NCBI GenBank assembly: GCA_003427395.1
Contig: BFEA01000290.1
Location: forward strand, 527,096-552,252
Origin: Chara braunii
Taxonomy: Eukaryota > Streptophyta > Charophyceae > Charales > Characeae
Direction of reading: 5' to 3'
Length of the DNA: 25,157 bases
Under the pieces are notes generated by a model. The model searched no databases. It was not told the DNA's origin and saw nothing but the letters and a program-made list of their open reading frames with translations. Position numbers and translations under genes: made by a program. Shown piece by piece: positions 1 to 10,091 of the stretch. Every line of letters starts with the position of its first letter. Position 1 is the first letter of the stretch.

Positions 1-1052
1 AGGGCTGTTGGGGGGTAGTGAGGGGTTGGTGGGCGGTTGGGAGGGTGTAGGTCATGGTGTGGAAGGAGGAAGAAGCAAAACAACCGAAGTTCACAAGGTT
101 CTGAAAACTCAGGTTGCACAGAAAAAGGAGCCGAGAAGCAGACGTTCCCTAGAATTTGATACCCCACAAGCGCCCCTCACGCCCTGGCAGACCGCACAGG
201 ACCAGTACAGGTATGGACTACAGAAGCACTGCAACCAATTCTCGCAGCCCGGTAGACAAAAGTCGCAGCACATTGTCTCCCACATGCTAGGAACACAGAG
301 GCACTCCGGCACAATCACACAGGCGTTCCCATTCCTGCCCGTCTACAAGTAGGGCATACCATGTCCGGGGGTCGTCCACAACTACAATGTTGACTGTCAT
401 CATCATACGTGTGAAAACGAGGGCCTGCATGGGCTGTACCTTAAAAATCCTCGCAAGGCAAAGCATGCCAATCACATGCCAGCCTAATCTCATGTGGGGC
501 ATCACAGTGCAGCATTGAGAAAGTTTCTTGGGGTTCCACAGCTGATATTCCCTCTTTATGGGCGGCAATGATGGACACTGATCCAAAGTAAGGGTGTTTT
601 GTGGTCGCAAGACCTGGTCTACAGCTTCCACCCTTGCAGCAATACTCTTCGAGTATGGTGCACTGTAGGTGGGTTCGTGTGAAAGTCTCTTCTCCCCCCC
701 GGCCGCTGTGTCTGTTGCTGATCCGGCAAGGATGGAGTGAGTTCGATTACAATTGTGGACGGAGGATGCCCAACGTTACATCTGGCACATGAACAGAGAG
801 GATTTGATGTCGCCGGTGATGGTATCGGGGACAGTCCACACAGTAGCAATTCATACTCTCCATGAAAGCCTCCTAACATATGGCATGTTGCTGACATGCC
901 AGTGGGAATGCAGGGTCACGTTCGCGGTTATTCAAGCATATTGCACGTCAAGGCCGCAACAGCATATCGAGCAAGTTATAAGGGGGTGGTGGGGATGAGT
1001 GCAAGACAACAGGTCAGAGTTTTCATGGCAGAGGCTGGCCGCGATCATGGCT
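1..1052. other. No recognisable gene
   Basis: No open frame here resembles a known protein. The longest frames are about 110 residues, overlap one another on opposite strands, and are rich in Cys, Trp and His without domain logic. The first 60 bases are G-rich. No tRNA or transposon motif was recognised. Confidence 0.5.
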
Positions 1053-1450
1053 TCATAGCCTTTGGAGAAGAGATTCTGTCATGCACATGCTAGAGCTGAA
1101 CTGTGCTAGTATGGAGACACAATTGTGTGGTGCAGCTCCCGTACTCTGAAGGGGCCCCCTCACAATCAGCGGCAGAGTCTGTCTGTTTTCCACAGGCAGG
1201 CGATGGAGCCTGGCGGGAGGGTCGGCCGAATTGTTCATCATAGCGTTTGAAGCAGAGGTCATGGCATGCACATGCTAACCGACCTGCGCCATATGCAGAC
1301 ACAACTGCACGGTGCAGCTACGGTCCTCTGAAGGACCCCCCCTCACTGTCAGTGGCGGACTCCATCTGATCTGCACAGGCATGGGATGCAGCATCCCATG
1401 GCCAGTTTCAGGGGAGGGGAGAGGGTCGACCAGATTGTTTTCCTGGAGGC
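1053..1450. repeat. Two-copy ~185-bp tandem repeat
   Basis: Two diverged copies lie head to tail with a period of 185 bp. TCATAGC starts at 1053 and 1238, and the 13-mer CATGCACATGCTA occurs at 1080 and 1265. Both copies then share GGTGCAGCT, TCTGAAGG followed by a C-run and CTCAC, and a GGGTCG-CC-ATTGTT block near the end (about 1220 and 1424). The copies differ by substitutions and small indels, so the duplication is not recent. No coding frame is conserved across them. Confidence 0.75.
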
Positions 1451-3361
1451 TGTAGAGTTTTTTAGTTGACATCAACATACTGTTCCTGATTGACAAGCCT
1501 GGGAGTGTGCCACTCCGTGATATTACTCAGCGAGTGCCCTGTACAGCCATTATCGCACATGGCCCATGGATTTTCCGCAAACGTAACAGCGTTGAAATGA
1601 CCCACGCAATGCAGGATGTACGCAAGTGTGCGTTGTAGATGGAGGAGTTTTGCATGACAGAGTCGTTTGGCTGGTTCCCAATGTCATGCCCGGCACACAA
1701 ACCCTCCCAATACCATTGATGTCTGCTGCAAATTGTGGAGTGTATAACTGTGCTGATCTGAGAGCCTGACAGACTACCAGCAGCCACATACAGGTAGTTC
1801 TGCTCATTTTCCTTTTGCCGCACTAACAAACTACGACCAGCCAGACAGTCTGACATCACAACCTCCTTCAGAGGACAACATGGAAGCCTCCTGCAAGTGT
1901 TCCACATGACAGATCGTTGGTCGATCAGTACTGTAGCTGAGGCAGAGCACATGGAAGCAATCGTGCAGGTTCGACACAGACAGGAGGAGGACCTCTTTCC
2001 CGGATTCAAACAGCAGATCAGACCATGTCAGGCAAGCACGGGACTGACCCTGTGCTGTGGACACCCTGCTGTCCATGTAACGCATGAGGGCTCTTGCTGT
2101 AGGGATGCCGTAAGGATGGAGCAAACCAACAACCTTCGCATGACAAAAATGCTGACGCAACGACTGCAGTGCCAACAGACAACAATCGGCATCTTCGATA
2201 TCTCACACACGAGAAAGGCATCCATCAAACGCAGTAGGTTTTTTCCCGTAACACATTTATGCTCCAATTGTCAAGATGGGATGATTCGACCGAGCAGGCA
2301 GAACCGCTAACGAGAGCATGCACAAGGTTGACTTGATCAATCCATACATACGTTGCAATACCACGCTTGTGTTTGCCCACACAAGCTCTGCATGCACATA
2401 TATACACCCCACAAACTTTCCTTGCCACTCACAGACCTTCTTGCCTCCCCCCCGACCAGCCCCATGCACACACGTATGGCTCTCCGTCAGTTTGGCAAGA
2501 CTACCGAATGTTTTCCTTCCATTTTCATGTTCTACCAAAACTCTGACGTCGGCGTCAAGTCGTGCCGGCAAACAAAAAAAAGCAAAGTTGAAGGTGATAA
2601 CTCCAGGCAGACACACACCTCTTGTGCACATCATAACCAATCACCGAAGGGACAACGAAGAACTGCACTGTCAGCTGTGTGTTTGGCATCTCTCTCAAAC
2701 GCACAGTCTGGGGCAGCAACAGTGCTCAGAATCCAACATCCAGAGTGGCTCGACGAGCCCTCGTACGAAAACAAACATTCTTTCGTAACAATCAAGAGCA
2801 TCCTCACACTGGGACCCTCTGGAGGTATTTAACCGCAATTATGCCCAGAGATCAGCGTAAAAGGTCCTAGCGTGAACATGCTCATGACCACCGCTAAGCG
2901 AGGCAGCAGATATAAGACACGGACGTAGGAAGTTGGCCCACAACCTTGACCAGGTTCACTTCGCGACAATACCTGCCCATGCGCACATTTCAATTTCAAC
3001 ATCTACGTGACGCGAAGTGAGGGCATGCATAATGTGGCAGAACCGTGGGAAACAAACAATCAAAATGATCAAAACTTTACAGCAGCAGCCCCTCAATCAC
3101 TCCTCTCATCCAACTGCATGAGAGTTCTGGGAACATTCCTTATTTGCCATCTCTATCATTGCGAGCTATGTGCCACTACAGTTTTGGCGCATTTCTCACC
3201 CGTCAAGCTACGTTCCACTTGCAATTCAGTCCCTCGTGTGTGTAGGTATTGTGAAGTTATAATTGAACTCTTTCAATTCTCACCTTCCCGGAGCCGAGGA
3301 CAAAACTTGCACTGAAAAACATAACGCTTCAATTCTCTTTGAAAAACAAGATCATTTGCTG
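1451..3361. other. No recognisable gene; downstream flank of the exosome gene
   Basis: Several frames of 60-160 codons occur on both strands (for example 1527-2009 minus), but none shows a known motif and they overlap. The part just below 3362 would hold the 3' UTR of the minus-strand exosome gene. I see no clear AATAAA on that strand, only a weak AAATAA-like match near 3141, and no poly-A tract that would mark a processed copy. Confidence 0.4.
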
Positions 3362-4114
3362 TCAAACATCTGTTTGCTCTTTCAATAATGAATCAACCAA
3401 CTCAGAGAGCTTTATGCAACCATCCATACACATGCCAACAGCCTCTGCTGTCCTTTCCTGCGACCACTCGCCTTTCATTGTAAAGTGGGTGACCTCGTTC
3501 TTACCACTCATTGCTGCCAAATACAGCGCTCCATCCTCCTGCCTCTCCTCCTCTGTTGACGGATCGAGTAGTAGCTCCTTATCAACATAGGAGACACAAG
3601 TTGCTGCTACCAGGTCATGCATAGGGACTCGCGCATGTGCAAGTGCCATAGATGCGCATGTCGTCACAACTGCGATGTCTGCGCCTCCCGACTGAAGAAT
3701 GAGTGCAAACACATCAACAGTCAACCCAGGAAAAGCGTGGACATCAACGGCTCCAATTAATGATCTGTGCAACATCACCCCATACTCGCGGTCGTCCTTC
3801 GATTGCCCATATTTGCCTCGCACTGGAGTCGCAAACGTCGCCACCTTCACATCACAAACAAGCCTCCCCACATCCACCGAGGTCCGGTTTGTCTCCCTTG
3901 GCCCATACACTCCAACTAAGACCTTGGTGTTGCCAAACTCAGCATACGCTGAGCCGGTCGCCTGAGAGATGGTCCCCGTCTTGAGGAAAGCTGGCCGACA
4001 TTCTTCTGGCGTCCTCTCATCAATCCTCAGACCTCTTCCATCCAGCACAGGGAGAACGTCGTCTTTACTGAATACAGCAAATGGTGAATAGGACGATAGG
4101 ATTTTTCCCGCCAT
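3362..4114 (-). CDS. MTR3: Exosome complex component MTR3 (EXOSC6/RRP41-like RNase PH-fold subunit)
   Basis: A 250-residue protein of the RNase PH fold, close to the usual length for plant MTR3. In the eukaryotic RNA exosome, MTR3 is one of six PH-type subunits forming the barrel through which RNA is threaded for 3'-to-5' processing and decay in nucleus and cytoplasm; in eukaryotes the ring is generally non-catalytic and structural. Visible features are DGRG near residue 25, CRPAFLKTG (about 39-47), SAYAEFGNTKVLVGVYGPRE (about 56-75), VDVFALILQSGGAD in the middle, and the late block EEERQEDGALYL. The first part strongly resembles plant MTR3. The start is supported by an in-frame TGA two codons upstream and by G at -3 and +4. 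The frame is uninterrupted and intronless. No partner gene is adjacent. A processed copy cannot be excluded, but no poly-A remnant is seen. Confidence 0.93.
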   Translation of the reverse strand: MAGKILSSYSPFAVFSKDDVLPVLDGRGLRIDERTPEECRPAFLKTGTISQATGSAYAEFGNTKVLVGVYGPRETNRTSVDVGRLVCDVKVATFATPVRGKYGQSKDDREYGVMLHRSLIGAVDVHAFPGLTVDVFALILQSGGADIAVVTTCASMALAHARVPMHDLVAATCVSYVDKELLLDPSTEEERQEDGALYLAAMSGKNEVTHFTMKGEWSQERTAEAVGMCMDGCIKLSELVDSLLKEQTDV

Positions 4115-4840
4115 AACTCAATCTGCAGAGCAATCCAAGGCTGGGCTGCAAAATATACTCTGCAGGAAGGACCAACAGGCCAGCCTGTCACAAAAGGAAT
4201 CTGTCTCATATATTCACATCAGAGAGACTGACCTTGTGAAAGACCAAATCACTTTCACCATGCCCAACCCTCACTTGGTGCATATTTTCTACTTTGGCAC
4301 CTCCACTACCAACCTCCCAGCCCCCACCCCGCCCATTAGCCAAGCAAAAAACAAACCTTTCTGCCATAAAAGGAAGTCATGCTCCTCTCAGTGCAGTCTT
4401 CCATGACTGAGCCCAGCTCCAAGACCACATTCACCCCCTGCCCCCCCCCCCTCTGGGTTAGTAACCCTCCGCACTTTCACAGTTTCTAAACGCTTTGCTC
4501 CCACACTGTTCCACATTCACGTATCTCAGGCTTGTGGAATAACCAAACAGTGTGAGCAAACGGCATACGTCCCTGTAGCAACAGGCACATCTTTTAATAA
4601 ACAGGTCGGTGAACTTTCGGAGCACACACCTTCTTTATTGCCAAGTGTCAAGTGAGCAGTAACCCAGCACCTCCGTCACATTAGGTACCTCCGTCGATTG
4701 AGCACAGACATCCTGTCCCCATCCTGGTCTCCACACATGTTTTTTCCTGTACTGCTCTTCAGATCCGTTCACCATATGAAAGACTACCGTAGCAACCGCA
4801 TGGGTGTTCGACAGAAGTGCTTGCTCACTGATCTGTCGTC
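4115..4840. other. Upstream flank of MTR3; no gene seen
   Basis: This would contain the promoter and 5' UTR of the minus-strand MTR3 gene. A TATATTTTG-like string lies on the minus strand at about 4149-4157, some 35-40 bp above the ATG; it is too close to be a convincing TATA box. A C-run sits at 4440-4451. No coding frame is credible. Confidence 0.35.
4491..4562. repeat. Imperfect inverted repeat (foldback)
   Basis: CGCTTTGCTCCCACACTGTT at 4491-4510 is mirrored by AACAGTGTGAGCAAACG at about 4546-4562, with a second inner pairing CCACA / TGTGG. The arms differ by small mismatches or indels. It could be a short foldback element or a hairpin in the upstream flank of MTR3. I see no target duplication. 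Confidence 0.55.
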
Positions 4841-5110
4841 CACTGCTGAGTCATGAAGCAGCAGCATCTAGTCCAGACTGCTTAGATATGAAGCAGAATC
4901 ATCAAGTTCTAGACTGCTGAGCCATGAATCAGCAGCATCGAATCTGGCACAATCACTGTAACTCCCAATTCTACCCAGATTTATGCGCAACCACTTCATA
5001 AGAAGCCAAGACCGCACCACTCCCTGACCTGTCAATCGACTACTTAAGACTGCTGAAGAAAAAGAAGAAAAAAAGAGAAAAGACTGCTGAGCCACGAAAC
5101 AGCAGCATCT
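4841..5110. repeat. Four diverged copies of a 29-bp repeat
   Basis: The consensus reads GACTGCTGAGCCATGAA followed by CAGCAGCATC. Copies sit at 4841-4869, 4876-4904, 4912-4940 and 5082-5110. The first three are spaced about 35 bp apart; the fourth lies about 170 bp further on. A partial copy starts at 5047. Divergence and uneven spacing argue for an old minisatellite rather than a CRISPR array. Confidence 0.7.
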
Positions 5111-5554
5111 CATCAAGACTACAGAGCAGAAGTTCCCCGCAACTGCTCACCACACATAGTTGTGAGGAAGGGGAGAGAGGAGAAAGCCCAAACTTTGAGA
5201 GAGAGAGAGAGAGAAGAGAGCGAGAAGAGCAAAGCAGGCAGTCACACAGACACAGAGGTTGCCAAACGGACAGATGTCCATATTTTAGGCAGTCACACTG
5301 CAATGAACCCAGACCGTGACGACACTTGTCGACAATGTAAGCCCAGAATATCAAGCTGCTGATGATACCAATAATCAAAATCGTGTCCAGAAAGAATGAG
5401 ATGAGATAATCACACACAGACGAAGGAGAGAGGAGGGATATTAGACAAAGGAAAGGAATAAAAGTACAATGCCCACTCCTGCTTCGGGCTCCCTCCTCAA
5501 TCGCCACCTCAAGTAATCGATAGTCTGAACGCATATCCGAAGTCCTACTACAAT
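5111..5554. other. No recognisable gene; short (GA)n inside
   Basis: A purine-rich stretch with a (GA)n run at about 5197-5214. The longer frames (for example 5040-5561 minus) are low-complexity Ser/Leu/Phe-rich translations of this DNA and show no domain. Confidence 0.4.
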
Positions 5555-5775
5555 GTGCCACGTGGCACGTCTAATCAGTCTTTCATCAGCGCTGGAGCAA
5601 TGTCGACATGAAGACAACCAGGTAAGTATCCACGATCTCTCCACAGCCCTGATCTCCTCCTGAGTGACGATGAATCAGAACAGCAGTGCCGGTCACATAG
5701 CCCAGCCACGTCAGCCAATAGAACACGTGGCAGCAGCCATGTCAGCAGCAACGCGTGGCAGCTGCCACGTCAGCA
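5555..5775. promoter_or_regulatory. Cluster of ACGT-core palindromes (G-box-like)
   Basis: A perfect palindrome GTGCCACGTGGCAC lies at 5555-5568 and a perfect 16-bp palindrome CGTGGCAGCTGCCACG at 5754-5769. CACGTG also occurs at 5724-5729, and CCACGTCAGC occurs at 5706-5715 and 5766-5775. CACGTG and CACGTC are known plant bZIP/bHLH binding cores. The cluster lies beyond the 3' end of the minus-strand gypsy element, so it could belong to a 3' LTR, or to an unrelated promoter. Both readings are inference. Confidence 0.35.
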
Positions 5776-6334
5776 TGTCTTGAAGACAATAGCTAGGCAG
5801 CCACCATGCCGAGCCAGCAGCGCATCGCCGTGATCTCCCAAATGTCAGCACAAAGCCAGCGTCCACCAGCGTCGCAGCGTCGAGCCAGCGTCGCCTTGTC
5901 AACGCGTGAAGTCAGCATTGACATAAGACAGAATGAATGTCAAAGCCAGGAAGTCAGCGCTTACGTAGTGTTGACGCCGAATCTGGACCCCGGATGCTGC
6001 ATCCCTCAACCGTCCAGATCTCGATGCAAACGAGGGCCCAGATTGGTCTGAAATCAAATTCCCTCCGGCCTGGATGCTGTCTGGGTACCTCCGCACAACA
6101 AGCGAGTGTATCCAACCAACGGCCTGGGTGCGGTACCTTTGACTCTACAGTTGACTTTGACGCTTGAATTTCCAGTGCGCAGCATTTGGTCACACAGCCA
6201 AACGCAGCAGACTCAGGCCTGGGCGGCGTCTTGGTCACACAGCCCAGCACAGACCAACCCAGGTCTGTGTTGCCTAGGGCTAAGTTTTGGGCCCCAGGCT
6301 GCCTCTGAAGAGGGGTTACTGCATTCCTGCCGGC
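5776..6334. other. Non-coding flank of the gypsy element, possible 3' LTR region
   Basis: No matching copy was found on the other side of the element, so an LTR cannot be demonstrated. The stretch has TTGGTCACACAGCC twice (about 6186 and 6231) and a perfect 8-bp hairpin CACAGACC / GGTCTGTG at 6248-6269 with a 6-base loop. No polypurine tract was recognised on the minus strand next to the end of the pol frame. Confidence 0.35.
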
Positions 6335-6990
6335 CTATTTTTGAGTTCCACCGCAGAAATATTTCAGACTTAACCCTCGTTCATAAGCAGCGACAATATC
6401 AGGAGCAGTTTCAAGTAGTTCTCTTTTACAAAACCATTTGTCCTCAGATGGTGCTTGGGACCTGAAACGTACCTTCAACTGCTTCTGAGGTGGTCCATGT
6501 CTTCCCCTAGAGAAGTAACCATGTTCTATGATTCTTTCTACCTCGTATTTGCCTTCCATAGATGGCGGAATCATAGATGGTCTGTGTGGAAATTCATTCC
6601 CTTCTACATAGGGCAACAGTTTGGACGCGTGAAAAACAAGATATGTTTTGAGGTGAGGGGGTATATCAATACGATAAGACGGTCCCTCTGCATCTCCAAT
6701 TACTTTGAGAACTTCCCAGGGTCCAAAATAGACAGGCAGAAGTTTCAAGGACACATCTTCTTCTAAGGAAATCTCTTTGGACCTTACCCAGACAAAATCT
6801 TGTTCCTTAAACGTGGATGGTCAACGATGTTTATTCGCTTGTTCGATCATTTGGTCCTGAGCTTTCTTTAAATTATTTTTTACCTTCTTTATGTCTTCTT
6901 GAAACAAAACTGCATACTCTCGTGTCCCTTGACGTAACCTAAGGAACTGGTCCCGTGTTAGCATCAATGGGACGCCTAGGTTTCCACCCC
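6335..6990 (-). pseudogene. Integrase C-terminal region and chromodomain of the gypsy element
   Basis: The frame includes FKEQDFVWVRSKEI and VYFGPWEVLKVIG, which is the typical GPY/F-like end of a Ty3/gypsy integrase. It is followed by HASKLLPYV and a chromodomain-like block containing YEVERIIEH, QLKVRF and DKWFCKRELL. In chromoviruses this domain is thought to tether the integrase to modified chromatin and bias insertion. An in-frame TGA near 6827 (probably from CGA, Arg) separates the linker from the preceding integrase core. The frame stops at 6335. Confidence in the chromodomain is fair; the aromatic cage was not verified residue by residue. Confidence 0.8.
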
Positions 6991-7830
6991 TTGTGCAGTG
7001 CATTTGGTGTACGACCCGTAGCGGTGTGAACACTGTTGTTATATGCACTGGCTATTTTGGGTAATTTTTCATTCCAATCGGGTCTCACATACATGCGCAA
7101 GAGCTGCTGGCATAATCGGTTCTCACATACATGCGCAAGAGCTGCTGGCATAATCGGGTCTCACATACATGCGCAAGCGCTGCTGGCATAATCAGTTCAT
7201 CTGCTCACTTTGTCCATCCATTTTAGGGTGTCGCCCTGACGACATGGTCAAACGTGTACCGTATGCTTCCATCAGCTTTTGCCATGGCATACTTGTGAAC
7301 CTTGCATCACGATCAGACACAATGGAAAGGGGAAACCCATATTCAGTCACCCATCGCATCTGAAACTTTTGGATCACAAGTTCAGTTCGTGCTTCAGTAG
7401 GTAAGGAAATAAACATGGCATATTTAGAGAAACGATCCACAATAACCATTACTTTATCATTGTCGTTATGGCTCTTGGTGAGGCTCATAAAATCAATTGA
7501 GATGGACTCACATGGTTCACTCGGAATTGGTAATGGTTTCTCGAAACCAAGTGGATTCTCATGTGAAGGTTTGTTTCTCTGACACACCAGACAGGTACGC
7601 ACGTAAGTTTAGTACGTCTTCCTTTAATCCCTTCCATTCGAAACGTTCTCTAACCTCTGCACAAGTTTTCTTGAATCCAACATGACCCTCAGAATCGTGA
7701 CGTTCACCAATTAATAGACTTTTAATCTCTTCCTTGTGAGGAATACACAATCTTTGCTCAGTCTGGTCTAACAAGAAAAGCAAACCATCGGTTACACGGT
7801 AGTTGGGAAATAGAGTTAGGTATTTTGCAA
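6991..7830 (-). pseudogene. Integrase of the gypsy element (zinc-binding and DDE core)
   Basis: The HHCC zinc-binding module is visible as HDSEGH and then CLVC, but a frameshift near 7600 lies between the two halves. The catalytic core shows all three acidic residues: D in SIDFMSL, D in IVSDRDARF, and E in MDGQSEQMN. The enzyme would join the cDNA ends to host DNA. Just after the E, three tandem copies of a 38-bp unit disrupt the frame; after them the frame resumes with RPDWNEKLPKIASAYNNSVH, typical of the region following the core. The element therefore cannot make a continuous integrase. Confidence 0.88.
7083..7196. repeat. 38-bp unit in three tandem copies within integrase
   Basis: Copies lie at 7083-7120, 7121-7158 and 7159-7196, beginning TCTCACATACATGCGCAAG and ending CATAATC-GT. 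Copies 1 and 2 appear identical over most of their length; copy 3 has a few substitutions (GAGC to GCGC, CGGT to CAGT). Because 38 is not a multiple of 3, each extra copy shifts the integrase frame. Confidence 0.92.
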
Positions 7831-7999
7831 GGACATCAATGATAGGCTTCCAAATAGGGTCAGTAGCATATCCTTGCCGAATTCTATCTTTCAAATCACT
7901 CCCAACATCCAGGTCAGAGACAATAGTACCAAAGAAGTCACTCCGTCTGGACAATGCATCTGCAACCACATTAGACTTACCTTTGATCGTTTTCAATTC

Positions 8000-8569
8000 A
8001 AAATTGAAGGTATAAGCGCAGACCATCGTACCAGCTTATTAGAAAGCCTAGGCTGTGTCTTTATCCACTTCAAGGTAGAGTGGTCTGAATACACAGTGAA
8101 GTGCCTCCTTAACAAGTAGTGCTTCCAGGTGTTCAGTGCGCAGACTAAGGCATACAGTTCTCTTTCATAGGTGGAATTGGCAACCTTTTCCGATGGCCGT
8201 CATGCAGACATAAACTCAATGGGTCTATAACCATTGCCATCGTTTCGTTGAAGGACTGCGCCAATCCCGTACTGACTTGCATCAGTAGTGACGATGAAAG
8301 GAAGAGACGGATCAACAATTTTCAGAACAGGGTAGTGAGTCAATGCATATTTCGACTTCTTGAAAGCAAACTCACAGTCCTTGTCCCACAACCATATAAT
8401 TCCTTTCTTTAGCAATCTTCTCATTGGTGCGGCGATCAGTGAGAAGTTCCTAACAAACTTCCTATAGTAACTTGCCAAACCAAGGAAAGATCGTACTTCA
8501 GTTACAGACTTTGGTTGTGGCCAATCTCTAATTGTTGAAATCTTCTTCTCTTTTGGCCTTAAACCTTCT
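8000..8569 (-). pseudogene. RNase H domain of the gypsy element
   Basis: It follows the RT connection region (VRSFLGLASYYRKFVRNFS). RNase H is recognised by FIVTTDASQYGIGAVLQ (first catalytic Asp), YERELYALVCAL (catalytic Glu) and FTVYSDHSTLKWI (Asp of the TDH-like motif). An in-frame TGA at 8200-8202 splits it after FMSA, and a frameshift near 8010 follows RLSNKLVRWSA. The enzyme would remove the RNA strand of the RNA-DNA hybrid. The tail VVADALSRR is the usual Ty3/gypsy boundary before the integrase. Confidence 0.88.
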
Positions 8570-9195
8570 TCGTTTACTCTGTGTCCTAGGTATAACACTA
8601 GGAACTTAGCAAACTCATAATTTTTTTAGTTGATCTTAAAGTTGCCCTCACGCAACTTCCCTAGCACCAAACGTAGGTGTTTCTCATGATCTTCTACTGT
8701 CTTACTATACATTAGAATGTCATCGAGATAAACAATGACGAACTGATCCAAGCACTGACGAAATAACTCATTCATGGACCTTTGGAAGGTCGTTGGGGCA
8801 TTAGTCAGTCCAAAAGGCATTGCCGCAAACTCGTAGTGGCCATACCTTGTTCGGAATGCAGTCTTGTGTTGATCCCCGAGATCCACCTCGATCTGGTGGT
8901 ACCCAGACTTCATATCAATCTTACTGAAGAACTTGCAGCCCTACAACTGGTCCAATAAGTCGTCAATACGTGGTAGAGGTTCGACATTCTTAACAGCGAC
9001 GGCATTCAACCCTCTATAGTCAATACATAGAAGTAATTCTCCTTCTTTTTTAGGCACAAACAAGACAGGAGCACCATAAGGAGAAGAGCTAGGGCGCATC
9101 CATCCTTTCTCTGTTAAGTCCTGCAGTTGCTTTTTGAGTTCCTCAAGTTTCCTAGGAGACATTCTGTACCACCTGGTGCTTTCCTTCGACCACAT
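8570..9195 (-). pseudogene. Reverse transcriptase of the gypsy element
   Basis: One reading frame, broken only by in-frame stops at about 8941 and 8626, carries the Ty3/gypsy RT series in order: [72 protein letters not shown] and the catalytic YLDDIL (YLDD at 8719-8730). The catalytic residues are kept while the stops prevent full-length translation, so this is a fairly young pseudogene. The N-terminal part of RT and the protease that normally precede YRMSP are missing. Confidence 0.93.
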
Positions 9196-9886
9196 TTGTG
9201 ATTATCCATAGACCTGCGGCCACATCATCAATTTCTGCCTGCATCCGTTCACCATACTGATCAATTTTCATTTCAAGGTGGGCAAGGTAAGTCGCAAGCT
9301 GAGCCAAAGACATTTCCTGTTCTTCCCCTTCGGTCTTGACAACAGTTTGTCTCATTTCTTTAATTTTTTGTTCTTGTTGTTCACTCTTTTTCTTCCTTAA
9401 TTCTTCTTTCTTTTTCTTCTCTTTCTCCAGTGCTTCTTCTAACTGTCTGATGTTTTCATCCACAGTTTCTTCAGACACAATTATTTTTTCCTCTTCCTTC
9501 TGGTCTACAATCTTCCTAAGTTGGTCAATGACATACTCATCAAATGTCTGTCGACACTTGATTAGTACATCCTGAATTTGTATGATGTTGGTGCCTAGTT
9601 TAGCTTGTTCTACAGCAGCTCGTGTTGCCTTCAAATCAAACTTTTCTCGCACATATGCCTAGACTCTGACACCTGCACCACGAAGATCAGAAATCAATTG
9701 GTCTAAGCGGGCATTCAAAACCTTCTTCCGCTCTTCCACTTGATGTTTGGTTCGAAGGTTAGGGGTCTCCTCATCAATATCGAAGATGAGTGAGACTGGA
9801 TAGAAGCGAAAGGGAATAAAACGAGTAAGCACTGACAATTTCAGGGAATTCCAAAGAAAAGACATTGTGGCTTGCGTCTGCCGCAC
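9196..9886 (-). pseudogene. Gag-like coiled-coil segment of the gypsy element
   Basis: One frame of about 230 residues with one in-frame TAG at about 9659. The middle is a strongly charged helix (EEALEKEKKKKEELRKKK and onward), most likely a coiled coil. No zinc knuckle is seen and the frame runs straight into the RT region with a shift of frame. By position it should be Gag, the particle protein, but I do not recognise specific Gag motifs, so it could be another coiled-coil ORF captured by the element. Confidence 0.55.
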
Positions 9887-10091
9887 AATAAATAATCAAT
9901 AAACAATCCACTTTGAGAAAGCCAACGGTCAACCCCAACATGGGAATCTAGGCCTAGAAGTCAAAGTCAACCCTCTTGTCAGCCACGGCCGTAGATCAGA
10001 TGCACATCATCGAAGGTCTGCAGCTATCGCGGGCCTCCGGTGGGCCTTCGACCTTTTAGGAGGCCGAAACGATACGAGGGACAAATGAATG
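9887..10091. other. Junction between gypsy element and NUMT; small hairpin
   Basis: No gene and no recognisable primer-binding site or LTR end. A 7-bp stem GGCCTCC (10032-10038) / GGAGGCC (10059-10065) with a 20-base loop lies just before the tRNA-Arg relic. Confidence 0.35.

Larger units (their letters stand above)
6335..9886 (-). mobile_element. Decayed Ty3/gypsy LTR retrotransposon (chromovirus-like)
   Basis: Read on the minus strand, the element runs from a gag-like coiled coil (9886-9196) through reverse transcriptase (9195-8570), RNase H (8569-8000) and integrase (about 7830-6990) to a chromodomain (about 6590-6400). RT, RNase H, integrase in that order followed by a chromodomain is diagnostic of Ty3/gypsy chromoviruses. 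Inactivation is clear: in-frame stops near 9659, 8941, 8626, 8200 and 6827, frameshifts near 9170, 8010 and 7600, and a triplicated 38-bp unit in the integrase. The CCHC knuckle and the aspartic protease are not visible. No LTR pair, primer-binding site or target duplication could be identified, so the outer limits are those of the coding remnants. Confidence 0.92.

Noticed and set aside
8-352. Short ORF at the window start
   Set aside because: Overlaps an equally long frame on the other strand, begins in G-rich low-complexity DNA, and shows no domain.
1527-2009. 160-codon minus-strand frame
   Set aside because: No motif or compositional sign of a protein; overlapped by other frames on both strands.
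7083-7196. Possible CRISPR-like array
   Set aside because: The 38-bp copies are directly adjacent with no spacers and lie inside a retrotransposon integrase.
5776-10091. LTR pair and tRNA-Met primer-binding site for the gypsy element
   Set aside because: No matching terminal repeats and no TGGTATCAGAGC-like site were found on either side.
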